Shown here one piece after another: positions 1 through 8,470 of a stretch of 64,000 bases of DNA (positions are counted from its first letter, which is position 1; each line of letters starts with the position of its first letter). Source of the DNA: Paenibacillus sp. SY21-1. GTDB lineage: Bacteria > Bacillota > Bacilli > Paenibacillales > Paenibacillaceae. The DNA lies in the NCBI RefSeq assembly GCF_005222705.1, contig NZ_STGF01000015.1:82887-146886 (forward strand). Reading direction: 5' to 3'. The position numbers and the translations under genes were made by a program. The notes beneath the pieces were generated by a model. It was not told the origin of the DNA. It did no database searches and saw only the letters and a program-made list of their open reading frames with translations.

Positions 1-1012
1 TCAAGCATTTCTCCAAAAACAATGCTTCGCTTTGCTTCAATTGCCGCGCGCAGCGTATCGCATGGACGAGGTTCGCCGGGTTCCGTTTGACCCTCTGCTT
101 GACGCACCAATGATGCAGAATAATCGTTTGCTTAAGCACATCCTTGCTCATTTCGATGAGAGCGCCGCCCTCGATCAGCTTGCGGTCCTGCAAATATTCC
201 ATTCTTCTTACCATCCAGCGTTTGTGATTGACGAGTGTCTGAAGCGCCTTCATATGGATAATCGGCTGGTCGGCCTCAAGCTCCCGCTGGAGAAATTGCT
301 CAAGCAGGTCATACATGCGCAAACCGAACCAGAAATGAATCCGTTTCGGATTTTTTTCAGTCAACGGCTTGGACAGCAAATACTCCTCCAGCGACCTGGC
401 CACAAATGAAAGGTCGAGCTCAAAGGTTTGCGTGCTTGCATCCTGATAAGGATACTGAACGATTTCGAGCGTCTGGCTGATGCGCTGCTTGATAGGCCCG
501 GCATGACGAAACGATTCGCGGAGCTGATCGAAGCTGACCTCCCTTCCTGAGTCAAAGACCGGAGGAGTGGAAAAGTAGCCGGCGACATAAAACAATTGCC
601 GCGAGACGTCGACGCCGTGAATCATAATATGATGCACCAGCTTCTTCGTCTGGTAAGAGGCGGTGCCCGGAATATAAAATTCATCGAGGGCAATCGCCAA
701 ATATTGATTTTTGTGCAAACAATCGATAAAGAAGGAGATCGGATCATCGAACCATTCTCTTACTTGTTCAAGATGCAGCTTGGATACGAACGTGCAGGGC
801 AGCTCGTGAAAATAAGAGGAGGAGGCGAAATGAATAAAGTTGCCCTTATCGAACTCGGGGACGCCAAACAAATGAATGTACTGGCTAAACAGCCACGGCA
901 GCGACAACGATTCGTTCGTCAGTACGATAGCTTGGGAGAAGGCATGATACGAGTTAACGTCAATGACCGGCCGGCAAAGCGGAAGGATGCGAGCGGTATG
1001 AACAGCCTTCAA
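1..1012 (-). CDS. Hypothetical protein, 3' end beyond window (possible BtrH/C39-like fold)
   Basis: A reading frame without stops runs from a TTG at 1012 to the left edge (337 codons visible, no stop seen). The TTG is preceded at 9 nt by AGAGG and codes MKAVHTARILPL; no ATG nearby fits better. I do not recognise the family with certainty. Around residues 97-146 there is a pattern (IDCLHKNQYLAIALDEFYIP, then a His-rich VHHIMIHGV stretch, then LFYVAGYF) resembling the 'bound small molecule / peptidase C39-like' N-terminal fold of BtrH-type proteins; that is an impression only. The C-terminal half is helical and basic. There is no signal peptide or membrane segment. It lies downstream of ykkCD on the same strand but behind a hairpin, so it is probably a separate unit. 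The frame is clearly coding (consistent third-position usage), but the function is unknown. Confidence 0.6.
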   Translation of the reverse strand, partial: MKAVHTARILPLCRPVIDVNSYHAFSQAIVLTNESLSLPWLFSQYIHLFGVPEFDKGNFIHFASSSYFHELPCTFVSKLHLEQVREWFDDPISFFIDCLHKNQYLAIALDEFYIPGTASYQTKKLVHHIMIHGVDVSRQLFYVAGYFSTPPVFDSGREVSFDQLRESFRHAGPIKQRISQTLEIVQYPYQDASTQTFELDLSFVARSLEEYLLSKPLTEKNPKRIHFWFGLRMYDLLEQFLQRELEADQPIIHMKALQTLVNHKRWMVRRMEYLQDRKLIEGGALIEMSKDVLKQTIILHHWCVKQRVKRNPANLVHAIRCARQLKQSEALFLEKCL

Positions 1013-1045
1013 ATCAGATCGCCTCTTTTCAATTGGGATACCATC

Positions 1046-1074
1046 ACCATAAAATATGTTTTTATTTCCTGCAA
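1046..1074 (-). promoter_or_regulatory. Candidate sigma-A promoter of the left-edge gene
   Basis: On the minus strand TTGCAG (1074-1069) and TATGGT (1051-1046) are separated by 17 nt, about 35 nt upstream of the TTG start at 1012. The fit is moderate and the call is by eye. Confidence 0.35.
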
Positions 1075-1124
1075 TTGCACTTTTTTGCCGCGTCAAGCAT
1101 AAACGTATAAAGCCTAATATTTGC

Positions 1125-1160
1125 AAAAAGCCCTCTGCCGCTTGACCGGCATAAGAGCCT
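1125..1160 (-). terminator. Probable intrinsic terminator of ykkCD
   Basis: Minus strand: an imperfect stem (AGGCTCT... with inner GCCG/CGGC, closing with AGAGGGC) is followed by TTTTTG. It sits about 40 nt past the ykkD stop and before the promoter of the left-edge gene. Confidence 0.45.
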
Positions 1161-1202
1161 TTCTATATTCAGCGTTGCGGCATAGCCGGGAAGGCGGCAG
1201 CC

Positions 1203-1517
1203 TTAGCTCGCCAGCTTCAAGCCCACTGCAGCGCCAAGCACCATGGCAATAAACAGCAATCTCAACGCATGTTTGGGCTCCCCGTAAAAAATCATGCCAA
1301 GAATGGCGCCGCCGGAGGCTCCTATCCCCGTCCAGACTGCATACGCTGTTCCCATCGGCAATGTATTCATCGCATAGGACAGGCATACAAAACTTAAACC
1401 GAAGCTTGCCACTAACAGCAGCAGCGCTTTGAGGCTGCGCTCGGTGTTGAACTTGTTAATCATCAGAACCCCCAGCATTTCAAACATACCGGCTGAAACA
1501 AGCAGTACCCAATCCAT
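1203..1517 (-). CDS. ykkD: Paired small multidrug resistance protein, YkkD-type subunit (guanidinium/drug:H+ antiporter)
   Basis: This 104-residue protein has four predicted membrane helices and belongs to the small multidrug resistance (SMR) family. The conserved membrane-embedded acidic residue of helix 1 is Glu13 in MFEML. The GTAYAVWTGIG loop and the GEP motif before helix 4 are typical of SMR proteins. It starts 3 nt after the stop of the upstream partner, so the two are translationally linked. Paired SMR proteins of the YkkC/YkkD type work as heterodimers in the cytoplasmic membrane. Because this pair lies behind a guanidine-I riboswitch, guanidinium export is the best-supported role; broader drug export is possible. 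The usual length of YkkD is about 105 residues, so the gene is intact. Confidence 0.88.
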   Translation of the reverse strand: MDWVLLVSAGMFEMLGVLMINKFNTERSLKALLLLVASFGLSFVCLSYAMNTLPMGTAYAVWTGIGASGGAILGMIFYGEPKHALRLLFIAMVLGAAVGLKLAS

Positions 1518-1520
1518 CGT

Positions 1521-1856
1521 TTACGCCGCCTCCTTTTTCTTCGCTTTGCTTAGCAGCTTGAGTCCGACAACGCCGAGCAGCAATACGCCGATCCATGCGA
1601 TTTTGGCGATTTGAATGGGGGCATCGAAAAAAACGATGTCCGCCAAGACGGTTCCCGCAGTTCCCAACCCGACAAATACCGCATACACCGTACCTGCCGG
1701 AAGCGTACGGGCAGCTCTGATCATTAAAGCAAAGCTTACGAGGATTGCAAGTGCGGTAGCCCCCCATTCTGCCAATCCGTCGGCATGCTTCAAGCCGATG
1801 ACCCATCCTACCTCGAATAATGACGCGATAATGACGGACAACCATGTTGTGTTCAT
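1521..1856 (-). CDS. ykkC: Paired small multidrug resistance protein, YkkC-type subunit (guanidinium exporter)
   Basis: This 111-residue SMR protein has four hydrophobic helices. The proton/substrate glutamate is in the FEVGW motif of helix 1 (residues 14-18), and the signature AGTVYAVFVGLGTAGT lies in helix 3. The C-terminus is short and basic. The start ATG (1856) is preceded by AAGGAGAGTG. It is the first gene after a guanidine-I riboswitch and forms an operon with ykkD immediately downstream. Together they most likely export guanidinium in exchange for protons when the cell accumulates it. The family assignment comes from sequence; the substrate assignment comes mainly from the riboswitch. 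Confidence 0.9.
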   Translation of the reverse strand: MNTTWLSVIIASLFEVGWVIGLKHADGLAEWGATALAILVSFALMIRAARTLPAGTVYAVFVGLGTAGTVLADIVFFDAPIQIAKIAWIGVLLLGVVGLKLLSKAKKKEAA

Positions 1857-1910
1857 TTCCCTTCACTCTCCTTGTTGAAATTTTGCGAATGCAGCGTTGG
1901 CCACATGCGG

Positions 1911-1964
1911 AAAAACAAAAAAAACCTGAGAAACAAACTGCGGTTAAGCAGTTTATCTCCCAGG
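1911..1964 (-). terminator. Riboswitch-controlled intrinsic terminator
   Basis: Minus strand: CCTGGGAGATAAACTGC, a six-base loop, then GCAGTTTGTTTCTCAGG and a T-rich run (complement of 1911-1924). The 5' arm (CCTGGGAGA, 1964-1956) is the conserved 3' end of the aptamer, so aptamer folding and terminator formation are mutually exclusive: guanidine binding should allow read-through into ykkCD. Confidence 0.85.
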
Positions 1965-2046
1965 CTTTTATCCCTCCGTGGCACGGCCGACTGGCTGTGA
2001 GTTTCCTCTCGGACCAGCCGATCGTCTATGATCGCGGAACCCTAGA
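1955..2046 (-). promoter_or_regulatory. Guanidine-I riboswitch (ykkC-yxkD leader)
   Basis: The minus-strand leader contains, in order, the class hallmarks CTAGGGTTCCG (start near 2045), CTGGTCCGAGAGGAAAC, CCACGGAGGGATAAAAGCC and CTGGGAGA. These are the conserved blocks of the guanidine-I aptamer. It precedes an SMR pair, the commonest gene context of this class, and its last block doubles as the 5' arm of a terminator. Recognition is direct from sequence. Confidence 0.95.
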
Positions 2047-2072
2047 AAACATTCAATATTCAATTTCATCAT

Positions 2073-2101
2073 ATCATACACGGTTTTTCGGTCTATTACA
2101 A
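2073..2101 (-). promoter_or_regulatory. Sigma-A promoter of the ykkCD leader
   Basis: Minus strand TTGTAA (2101-2096), 17 nt, TATGAT (2078-2073), placed about 28 nt before the first conserved riboswitch block. Spacing and hexamers are good for a vegetative promoter. Confidence 0.7.
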
Positions 2102-2124
2102 CCCGTTCCTTATTCTTGGCGCCG

Positions 2125-3045
2125 TCAGCTTCCGTAAGTCAGGGCCAGCTTGGCGAACAAATCCTCCAGCGTGAAGCGGGCATCTACATAATGATAGACG
2201 CGGATCATTCTTGCCTGCTGATCGTGAATGTAAGCCATCTCCTCGCTTATTCTCGGGGCAGGTTTGTTCTCGTAGCCGTATTCATGGTCGTCCAGAAGCA
2301 GGCTTATGGCTGGAGAATCGCCAAGCGACCACATTTCCCCCTTCGGCCAAGGGGAGTCCGCAAACGCCTCCGCGGCCCAATTATTGAAGTCCATAAGCTG
2401 CTGGAACAAATACTCACCGATCTCGCCATAAGGCTTGACCTTGTACATCAGCTCCGCAATGCTCACTCGCATCGTCGTGTATACGGTATGCGGCACCTGC
2501 CACAACTGAACGGAGGACTGAAACACAACGTTGGCGGCATGGATGTCATTCAGCAAATTGTACTCCCAGCCGCCAAGCGGCCAATGGCCGCCGCCGATCC
2601 AAACAACCGTCAGCCTGTCCGCGATGCGCGGCTCCATAAGCAGCGCCGCAGCCATATCCGTCAGAGGTCCGAGGAAGACGGCATAGAGCGGAGCTGCATC
2701 ATCCTTCATCGCCTCCCGAACGATCGCCTCCGCCCCTTCGGATACGACGGGCTGCGCTTCGTTCCCGAGCGCGGCTGCCGCTCCCTGGAAGTAAGGCACT
2801 TCCTCCTGCAGATTCATAATCGAGAGCACCTTTTCAATCTCATCGTAGCTCTGCCGCATGGTGTCCTTCCGATTCATCATGGAGCCCGTTTTTTCGAATT
2901 GTGCCGCAATTATTCCCTTGATCCGAAAGCGGGGAGACAGCAGGGCATGAACGATTGCGAATTGATCATCCGCCTCATTTTTGGCATCCGTATTGATAAT
3001 CAGCCTGATCTTCTTGGATTCCGGTATATCAAATGGCCTTTTCAT
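2125..3045 (-). CDS. Nucleoside hydrolase (IUNH family)
   Basis: This 306-residue cytoplasmic protein has the N-terminal metal-binding signature of inosine-uridine preferring nucleoside hydrolases, here as NTDAKNEADDQFAIVHAL (residues ~17-34), a variant of the usual DTDxxxDD. Other family marks are FLGPLTDMAAAL in the middle and the WIGGG loop. It should hydrolyse the N-glycosidic bond of a nucleoside or nucleoside-like glycoside. I chose ATG 3045 (MKRPFDIPE) because AGAGGGG lies 8 nt upstream; a longer in-frame TTG start at 3105 lacks such a site. It follows the binding lipoprotein gene by 28 nt and ends a six-gene cluster with its own importer and two-component system, suggesting the imported substrate is a ribonucleoside or related glycoside. 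The exact substrate is not readable. Confidence 0.8.
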   Translation of the reverse strand: MKRPFDIPESKKIRLIINTDAKNEADDQFAIVHALLSPRFRIKGIIAAQFEKTGSMMNRKDTMRQSYDEIEKVLSIMNLQEEVPYFQGAAAALGNEAQPVVSEGAEAIVREAMKDDAAPLYAVFLGPLTDMAAALLMEPRIADRLTVVWIGGGHWPLGGWEYNLLNDIHAANVVFQSSVQLWQVPHTVYTTMRVSIAELMYKVKPYGEIGEYLFQQLMDFNNWAAEAFADSPWPKGEMWSLGDSPAISLLLDDHEYGYENKPAPRISEEMAYIHDQQARMIRVYHYVDARFTLEDLFAKLALTYGS

Positions 3046-3073
3046 TCTGTTTCCCCTCTCTGTATGAACCGGT

Positions 3074-4588
3074 TTATTTGCCGTTAGCGGCCATCCATTC
3101 GTCAAGCTGCTTCTGTTTCTCGGCGATTATTTTATCCAGACCCGCAGCTTTCAGCTTCTCGTTATATTCCGCAATGAGCGAAGGATCAAGCGAGCCGGAT
3201 TCCAGGCCGACCTTGTATTGGTTCACTACGTTAGTCGCAGCGGCTACCTCGGTTTTAACCGGCGTCGCATCAAAGGAGAAGCCCAGCACCGGCGACACCC
3301 TCGCGGACTCGTTAAATTGTTTGGTCAGCTCCCAAATATTTTTGTCCATGCCTTCCCACACATGGGTTAAAAAGTTGTTGCCCACTTCCCATTGATTGAA
3401 TTGGTAAGTCGATTCCGTCACGCCGTCCGGGAGTCTAATCGTGCCGTCCTCGTTTTTCACATAATGCTTCCCTTCGATTCCGTTGGCGAGCAGGTTCATG
3501 ACATCGGCATCCGTGTAAAGAAGATTAACCAACTGCATAGCGCGCTCCGGATTCTTGCTGTTGCGTGGAATAGACATCATAAAGCCCGTAGCTCCATTGG
3601 ATTGAATGACAGGCTCGGACAAATGGACGCCGGCCAATTCATAGCCCGTTATTTTGGATTCCTGGGTTTCGAAGCCCGGTTTCATGTTGTTGAAATAACC
3701 GAAGGCTTTGCCCGCTTTGACAAGGCTTGAGCCTTGCTCCTGCGTCGTTGCGACGTCCTGCATAATATAACCGGCTTCATACCACTTGCGGGCAAGCGCG
3801 ACATAGTTTTTAAACAGATCCGTTTCCAGCAAATTGACGACCTTCGGCTCAGCGCTGTCCAGCAGGATGACACCGAGGCTGTCCCCTAGCGGATCGATAT
3901 GAGGCGTGTACATTTGATAAGCGATCGTCCCGGTTTGCGTAGCTTGGACAAGCGGAGAAATGCCGGGCTCCTTGTCCTTGATGACCTGGAATACAGCACC
4001 CAAATCCTCAAAGGAGCGGACAGCCGATAAATCGATGCCGTGCTTGTCGATCAGATCCTTGCGCATAACCATGCCATAATCTGCTCCTACGTCGCGAACA
4101 CTCGACACCCCGTAAATTTTCCCGCCGACCTTGGTGCCGTTATAGATTTCGGAGGACATCGTTTGTTTAATATCCGCACCGTACGTTTCCAGAAGCTCGT
4201 CCAGCGGCAGCAACTGCCCCTTGGCCACCTGCGAGGTATAATTAAAGAAAGAGGACGTGACAAGCAGATCGAGAGGCTCGTTGCCGGCCAGAAGCAGATT
4301 GACTTGCTGATTCCAGGCTGCAATGTCAATCGGCATCAGCTTGACTGTCGCATTGATTTTGGACTTCGCTATTTTGTTGATCTCCTCCTGCACCGCCGCC
4401 ACATCGGTCATCGTGCCAAGGTTGATAAAAGCCATCGTCAGCTCCACCGCTTCGCTGTCTCCCGCCCCTGATGAGTCGCCTGACCCGCTGGGCTTGTTTC
4501 CTTCTTTTGCCGAATTGCTGCATGCAGCAAGCAGCAAGCTAAGGACAAGCATCATGAGTACAAGCAGTCTGAATGTTTTCTGTGTCAT
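3074..4588 (-). CDS. Extracellular solute-binding lipoprotein (family 1) of an ABC importer
   Basis: This 504-residue binding protein has a lipoprotein signal peptide (hydrophobic stretch to LLLAAC, lipidated Cys23), a Ser/Gly-rich linker (residues ~25-45) and a family 1 (LplA-like) binding fold. The start at ATG 4588 is supported by AGGGGG 8 nt upstream. The same frame stays open upstream for another ~330 codons through the neighbouring permease gene, but that part is out of frame with the permease and has no protein character, so the long version is rejected. It lies between the permease genes and the nucleoside hydrolase and is anchored outside the cell, delivering the ligand to the two permeases. 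The ATPase is not encoded here; clusters of this type normally share an MsmX-like ATPase encoded elsewhere. Confidence 0.88.
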   Translation of the reverse strand: MTQKTFRLLVLMMLVLSLLLAACSNSAKEGNKPSGSGDSSGAGDSEAVELTMAFINLGTMTDVAAVQEEINKIAKSKINATVKLMPIDIAAWNQQVNLLLAGNEPLDLLVTSSFFNYTSQVAKGQLLPLDELLETYGADIKQTMSSEIYNGTKVGGKIYGVSSVRDVGADYGMVMRKDLIDKHGIDLSAVRSFEDLGAVFQVIKDKEPGISPLVQATQTGTIAYQMYTPHIDPLGDSLGVILLDSAEPKVVNLLETDLFKNYVALARKWYEAGYIMQDVATTQEQGSSLVKAGKAFGYFNNMKPGFETQESKITGYELAGVHLSEPVIQSNGATGFMMSIPRNSKNPERAMQLVNLLYTDADVMNLLANGIEGKHYVKNEDGTIRLPDGVTESTYQFNQWEVGNNFLTHVWEGMDKNIWELTKQFNESARVSPVLGFSFDATPVKTEVAAATNVVNQYKVGLESGSLDPSLIAEYNEKLKAAGLDKIIAEKQKQLDEWMAANGK

Positions 4589-4633
4589 CTTCGTTTTCCC
4601 CCTATGTGCTGTTGAAATTAAACGATATGCCAA

Positions 4634-4652
4634 TCGGAAGGATGGCTTCCGA
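4634..4652 (-). repeat. Hairpin between permease and binding-protein genes
   Basis: A 7-bp perfect stem (TCGGAAG/CTTCCGA) with a 5-nt loop lies between the permease stop and the ribosome binding site of the lipoprotein gene. There is no U-run, so it is more likely an mRNA stability or processing element than a terminator. Confidence 0.45.
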
Positions 4653-4668
4653 ATACGGCTGAGCGCGA

Positions 4669-5553
4669 CTAACCTTTGACAGCGCCAATGGTTAGACCTT
4701 TCACAAAATACTTCTGGAAAAACGGATACACGCACAATATCGGCAAAATGCCCGCAACTGCCATCGCCATCCGCACGGAATTCATCGGAAGCCCTGCGGC
4801 CGCCGCGCTGTTGTTGCCTCCAATATTCGTCTGCTGTAAAAACTGAATGTTGCTCAGCATCCGGTTCAACAGGTTCTGAATGCTGTACAGCCGCGGCTCC
4901 GTTACGTAGATCAAGCCGTTGAACCAGTCGTTCCAGTAACCGATCGTGAGCATAAGGCCGATCGTAGCCAGAATGGGCAAGGAAAGCGGAAGCACGATAC
5001 GGCAGAAAATTTTCAGCTCGGTCGCCCCGTCCATATATGCCGACTCGATAATCGGAACCGGAATCGAAGTGGAAAAGAAGGAGCGGATGAGCAGGATAAA
5101 AAAGCCGTTTGTAAGCAGCCCCGGCACGATCAAAGCCAGCAGCGTATTTTTCATGTCGAGCACCTCGGTAAAAACAAGGTAAGTCGGCACTAGCCCCCCG
5201 TTGAAAAGCAGCGTAAAAAATACGATAAAGGACAAGGTCCCTCTGAGCGGCATATCTCCCCGTGATAACGGATAGGCCAACAAGGAAGAAATAAGCAGCC
5301 CCACCGAAGTTCCGACCACGGTAATCAGCACCGTTACGGAGTAAGCCTTGACCAGCGATGCCGACTGATGCCACAAATAGACGTAAGCTTCCAAGCTCCA
5401 TGCCTTCGGCAGCAAGCTGTATCCGTCTCTGACAATCGCTTGCTCCTGCGTCAGCGACGAGGCGATCAACAGCAGAAACGGAAACACGCAAGCGGCCGTT
5501 AGCAGAATTAGAAAGATGTGGACCACATATTGATTCATATGGTTCGACTTCAT
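4669..5553 (-). CDS. Carbohydrate ABC transporter permease (AraQ/YtcP type)
   Basis: This 294-residue inner-membrane permease has six hydrophobic segments. The cytoplasmic EAA loop reads ESAYMDGATELKIFCRIVLP (residues ~168-187), the contact site for the ATPase. The C-terminus ...KYFVKGLTIGAVKG is the usual ending of YtcP-type permeases. The start ATG 5553 (MKSNHMNQY) has GGGAGG 7 nt upstream; an in-frame TTG further upstream is less likely. It follows the other permease by 29 nt and precedes the binding lipoprotein. The predicted job is one half of the transmembrane channel of a six-gene uptake cluster. Confidence 0.9.
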   Translation of the reverse strand: MKSNHMNQYVVHIFLILLTAACVFPFLLLIASSLTQEQAIVRDGYSLLPKAWSLEAYVYLWHQSASLVKAYSVTVLITVVGTSVGLLISSLLAYPLSRGDMPLRGTLSFIVFFTLLFNGGLVPTYLVFTEVLDMKNTLLALIVPGLLTNGFFILLIRSFFSTSIPVPIIESAYMDGATELKIFCRIVLPLSLPILATIGLMLTIGYWNDWFNGLIYVTEPRLYSIQNLLNRMLSNIQFLQQTNIGGNNSAAAAGLPMNSVRMAMAVAGILPILCVYPFFQKYFVKGLTIGAVKG

Positions 5554-5582
5554 GCGAATGCCTCCCAGCCAAAACGGATTAT

Positions 5583-6557
5583 TCAAAACAAGGCCTGATC
5601 TTTATTTTTGCGGCTCACGGCGTAATTGGCCGCAAGTACGAGTACAAAACCGACAAGAGATTGATACAAGCCTGCTGCCGAAGACATGCCGATATCTCCC
5701 AAGGTCATTAGTCCGCGGTATACATAAGTGTCAATGACATCCGTCGTAGGCTGCAGCGGACCAGAATTCAGCGGGACTTGGTAGAACAGTCCGAAATCCG
5801 AATAAAAAATGCGTCCAATTGCCAGCAGCGTCATAATTACAATGGTGGGCATGATCAGCGGAACGGTTATGCTGCGAATTTGATGCCATTTGCTTGCTCC
5901 GTCAATCGTCGCCGCTTCGTAATACTCATGATCGATACCGATAATAGCGGCCAAATAGATGATGCATAAATATCCGACGTTTTTCCAGATGTTCACAATC
6001 GTCAGGATATAAGGCCAGTACCGGGCTTCGGTATACCATGCAATCGGTTCGATATGGAGCAGCGGCAGCAGCTGTTTATTGATGAAGCCATTCTCGACAT
6101 TGAGCAGCGACAGTCCGAGATAACCAACCACGACCATCGAGATCAAATAAGGCAACAGAATGGCGCTTTGATAAAAGCGCGAGGCCAGCTTCTTTTTCAC
6201 CTCATTCAGCATAATGGCTACAGCGATCGCGAGCACCGTATTAATGACAATAAAAGCGCCATTGTACAAAATCGTGTTGCGCGTAATGATCCAGGCATCT
6301 GACGTTTTAAACAGATACTCGAAGTTTTTCAGCCCGATCCAGTCGCTTCCCAGAATGCCTTTGGCGTAGTTGATATCCTTGAACGCAATGACGACACCGA
6401 ACATAGGCATATAATTGTTGATAAACAAATAGATCATGCCCGGAATAAGCATCAGAAACAAGGCCCGGTACCGCTTTAATTTTTTCCATATTCCTTGCCT
6501 TTTACTAACCTTCCGCCCCCCTGAGCCGGCGGCCTGCGCGATTTGTGACGCTTCCAT
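5583..6557 (-). CDS. Carbohydrate ABC transporter permease (LplB/UgpA type)
   Basis: This 324-residue membrane protein begins with a basic N-terminal tail (KVSKRQGIWKKLKRYRALF) leading into the first membrane helix. The motifs YMPMFGVVIAFKD and GLKNFEYLF are typical of the LplB group, and the EAA loop is YYEAATIDGASKWHQIRSIT (residues ~212-231). Start ATG 6557 is chosen for AGAGGGAAGG just upstream; a TTG start at 6626 would add an unlikely polar leader. It pairs with the downstream AraQ-type permease to form the channel. It follows the response regulator gene after 269 nt, where a weak promoter may exist, so importer expression is probably driven by that regulator. Confidence 0.9.
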   Translation of the reverse strand: MEASQIAQAAGSGGRKVSKRQGIWKKLKRYRALFLMLIPGMIYLFINNYMPMFGVVIAFKDINYAKGILGSDWIGLKNFEYLFKTSDAWIITRNTILYNGAFIVINTVLAIAVAIMLNEVKKKLASRFYQSAILLPYLISMVVVGYLGLSLLNVENGFINKQLLPLLHIEPIAWYTEARYWPYILTIVNIWKNVGYLCIIYLAAIIGIDHEYYEAATIDGASKWHQIRSITVPLIMPTIVIMTLLAIGRIFYSDFGLFYQVPLNSGPLQPTTDVIDTYVYRGLMTLGDIGMSSAAGLYQSLVGFVLVLAANYAVSRKNKDQALF

Positions 6558-6599
6558 CGCCTTCCCTCTTTTCGTAGATGTATTCTGTCTTGTAGCTCT

Positions 6600-6629
6600 A
6601 TTGTAGGGGAAGGATGGACAAGCCAATAA
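6600..6629 (-). promoter_or_regulatory. Candidate activator-dependent promoter of the importer genes
   Basis: Minus strand TACAAT (6605-6600) with a poor TTATTG 18 nt upstream (6629-6624), 43 nt before the permease start. A good -10 with a weak -35 is what one expects if the AraC-type regulator encoded just upstream is required. The rest of the 269-nt gap shows no gene. Confidence 0.3.
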
Positions 6630-6826
6630 CCACGATCCGGACTTTGCAGTTTTGAAATCTCGACCTTTTCATCCGCAACAGCTACTAGAAGGGAATAATG
6701 GACATACGGAAAACAAGGCCTCCCCCGGATGATGCCAGGCAGCTGACCCTCATAGGGGGACGCCGGAGCATAAGGGTAGGCCCTGCGGTACAGACGCGGA
6801 CAGCCGGCAAGCTGAGCGGCATGCAC

Positions 6827-8440
6827 TTATCTGGATTGGATATGCTTACGGTAATCGCCAGGGTTCATACCGGTCATTTTTTTGAAGAGAGTGGAGAAAT
6901 AAGAAAGGTTGGAATAGCCGGCCTGCAGCGCGATGTCGCTTACCGAATATTCCGGCAAGGCCAGCAATTGTTTGGCGTATGCAATTCGCTGCTGCTGCAC
7001 GTAATCCGAAATGGACATGCCCGTTTCCTTCTTGAACACACGGTTTAAATAATCGGGGTTTAAATATACGCAGCTGGCTACCTCTTCGCGGGTCAAATTT
7101 AATTCGCCGATATGCTCGCGAATGTAAGCTTTCACCCTGTCGACAAGTGAAATCTGCTTGGGAGCGGCGTGAATCCGGCCCATAGATACATCGATCAGAT
7201 ACAAAATCCACTCCTTCATGGCCGACAAGGAACGAAGCACCTCCTGAGGCTTATCGGTCAGCAGGCTCTTGGCGAACACATCATTCGCCTGCAGGCCCTT
7301 CACCTGCAGCACAAAAAACATCATTTGCAGAAAATGCTGATAAAAAAGCTGCAGCCCTTTCGCATCCACGCGCGCCTTGCTGTCCCGAAGCTCGTCCAGA
7401 TAACGTTCCACCGCCTCGGTAAGCTTGTCCTTGGCTCCCGCCTTCATCCACTCCTCCCAGACGCTCATGGAAGGAAGCTGAAGCGTCCCCTCCATTGCTT
7501 TCTTATAGTCGCGAAGAAACAGCGTTTGATTGGCATGCTTGACATTATCGCGATCCATCTGAATCAGGCTGTGATAGCTCGCAAGCATTTCGGTGGCGTA
7601 TACAGGCTGACCGATATAGCAGCTTAACTCGCAGTTAAAATATTGGCTGCAGCCCTGCACATACTGCATGCAGTCGTCAAGAACCGCCGATTCCGTTATC
7701 TCCGCCGCCGCTTGAAGCAAGACGAGCAGCCCGCCCTCAGGCACGGATATAACCGCAGAGCCCTCGTCATTTTTCAGAAGCCGCTCGCCGGCCGCGTTTC
7801 TCAGCGCATATTCCATAATCTGCTCGTCCCGCGGGCTGAGCGGCTTGTACCACTTTTGCACACGAATCATAATCGGAAGAAACTTGGCATGGACCAGGTT
7901 AGGCAGCTTGCAGGCTACCGCATACTCCGCAATTCTCTCCGGCGAAGAGCCGATGCTTTGCCTCAGCAGGTCCTGCCAGAAACGCTCCTTCATTAAAGGC
8001 TTTTGAGCCTCCCACAGTTGGGCGTAATATTTGTAATCGCTCTCACAGGCAAGCAATGCCCGGTTTTTTTCGATTTTGGCAAACGCCTTTTCGATGACCA
8101 GCTCCAGCTCTTCATAATCCACAGGCTTGAGCATATATTCAAAGCTGCCCAGCTTTATCGCTTTCTGAGCGTAAGAGAAATCGGAATGCGACGTCAAAAA
8201 GATCGTTTCGACCTCAGGTTTATGCTCTCTTACCCATTCCAGCAATTCAATGCCTGTGCCCTTGGGCATTTCGATATCGCAGAGCATCAAATGGACGGGC
8301 TCGCTCTTCAGCAATTCTTGCGCCTGCCGCAGGCTTCGCGCCGTGCGTACATGCGCAACATTCAGCGTATCCCAGCGAACGCCCGCCTTTAAGCCTCGAA
8401 TGGCATGAATCTCGTCATCGACGATTAATACCGTATACAT
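6827..8440 (-). CDS. Response regulator with AraC-type DNA-binding domain (YesN type)
   Basis: This 537-residue cytoplasmic regulator has an N-terminal receiver domain (residues 1-120; acidic pocket VDDE, phosphoacceptor Asp55 in LMLCDIEMP, Lys106 in MLKPVDY), a long middle region and a C-terminal double helix-turn-helix of the AraC family (residues ~435-535, ending GYSNLSYFSTLFKKMTGMNP). Start ATG 8440 fits the conserved VLIVDDE start. It lies 30 nt downstream of a YesM-type kinase, so the two form a phosphorelay pair, and it is followed by the importer genes it very likely controls. The middle region is of the kind seen in most YesN-like proteins and is not a recognised enzyme domain. Confidence 0.93.
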   Translation of the reverse strand: MYTVLIVDDEIHAIRGLKAGVRWDTLNVAHVRTARSLRQAQELLKSEPVHLMLCDIEMPKGTGIELLEWVREHKPEVETIFLTSHSDFSYAQKAIKLGSFEYMLKPVDYEELELVIEKAFAKIEKNRALLACESDYKYYAQLWEAQKPLMKERFWQDLLRQSIGSSPERIAEYAVACKLPNLVHAKFLPIMIRVQKWYKPLSPRDEQIMEYALRNAAGERLLKNDEGSAVISVPEGGLLVLLQAAAEITESAVLDDCMQYVQGCSQYFNCELSCYIGQPVYATEMLASYHSLIQMDRDNVKHANQTLFLRDYKKAMEGTLQLPSMSVWEEWMKAGAKDKLTEAVERYLDELRDSKARVDAKGLQLFYQHFLQMMFFVLQVKGLQANDVFAKSLLTDKPQEVLRSLSAMKEWILYLIDVSMGRIHAAPKQISLVDRVKAYIREHIGELNLTREEVASCVYLNPDYLNRVFKKETGMSISDYVQQQRIAYAKQLLALPEYSVSDIALQAGYSNLSYFSTLFKKMTGMNPGDYRKHIQSR

Positions 8441-8470
8441 AGATGCTTCCCGCCTTTGGCTATAGGTTAA

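Noticed and set aside
32..1102. Plus-strand open frames over the left-edge region
   Set aside because: They are antisense to a longer, better minus-strand frame with normal codon use that reaches the edge.
4589..5572. N-terminal extension making the binding lipoprotein 832 residues long
   Set aside because: The extension overlaps the permease gene in another frame, has Arg/Gly-rich nonsense composition, and the internal ATG has a good ribosome binding site and lipoprotein signal.
6476..6826. Minus-strand 116-codon frame between regulator and permease
   Set aside because: No ribosome binding site, overlaps the permease start in another frame, composition not protein-like.
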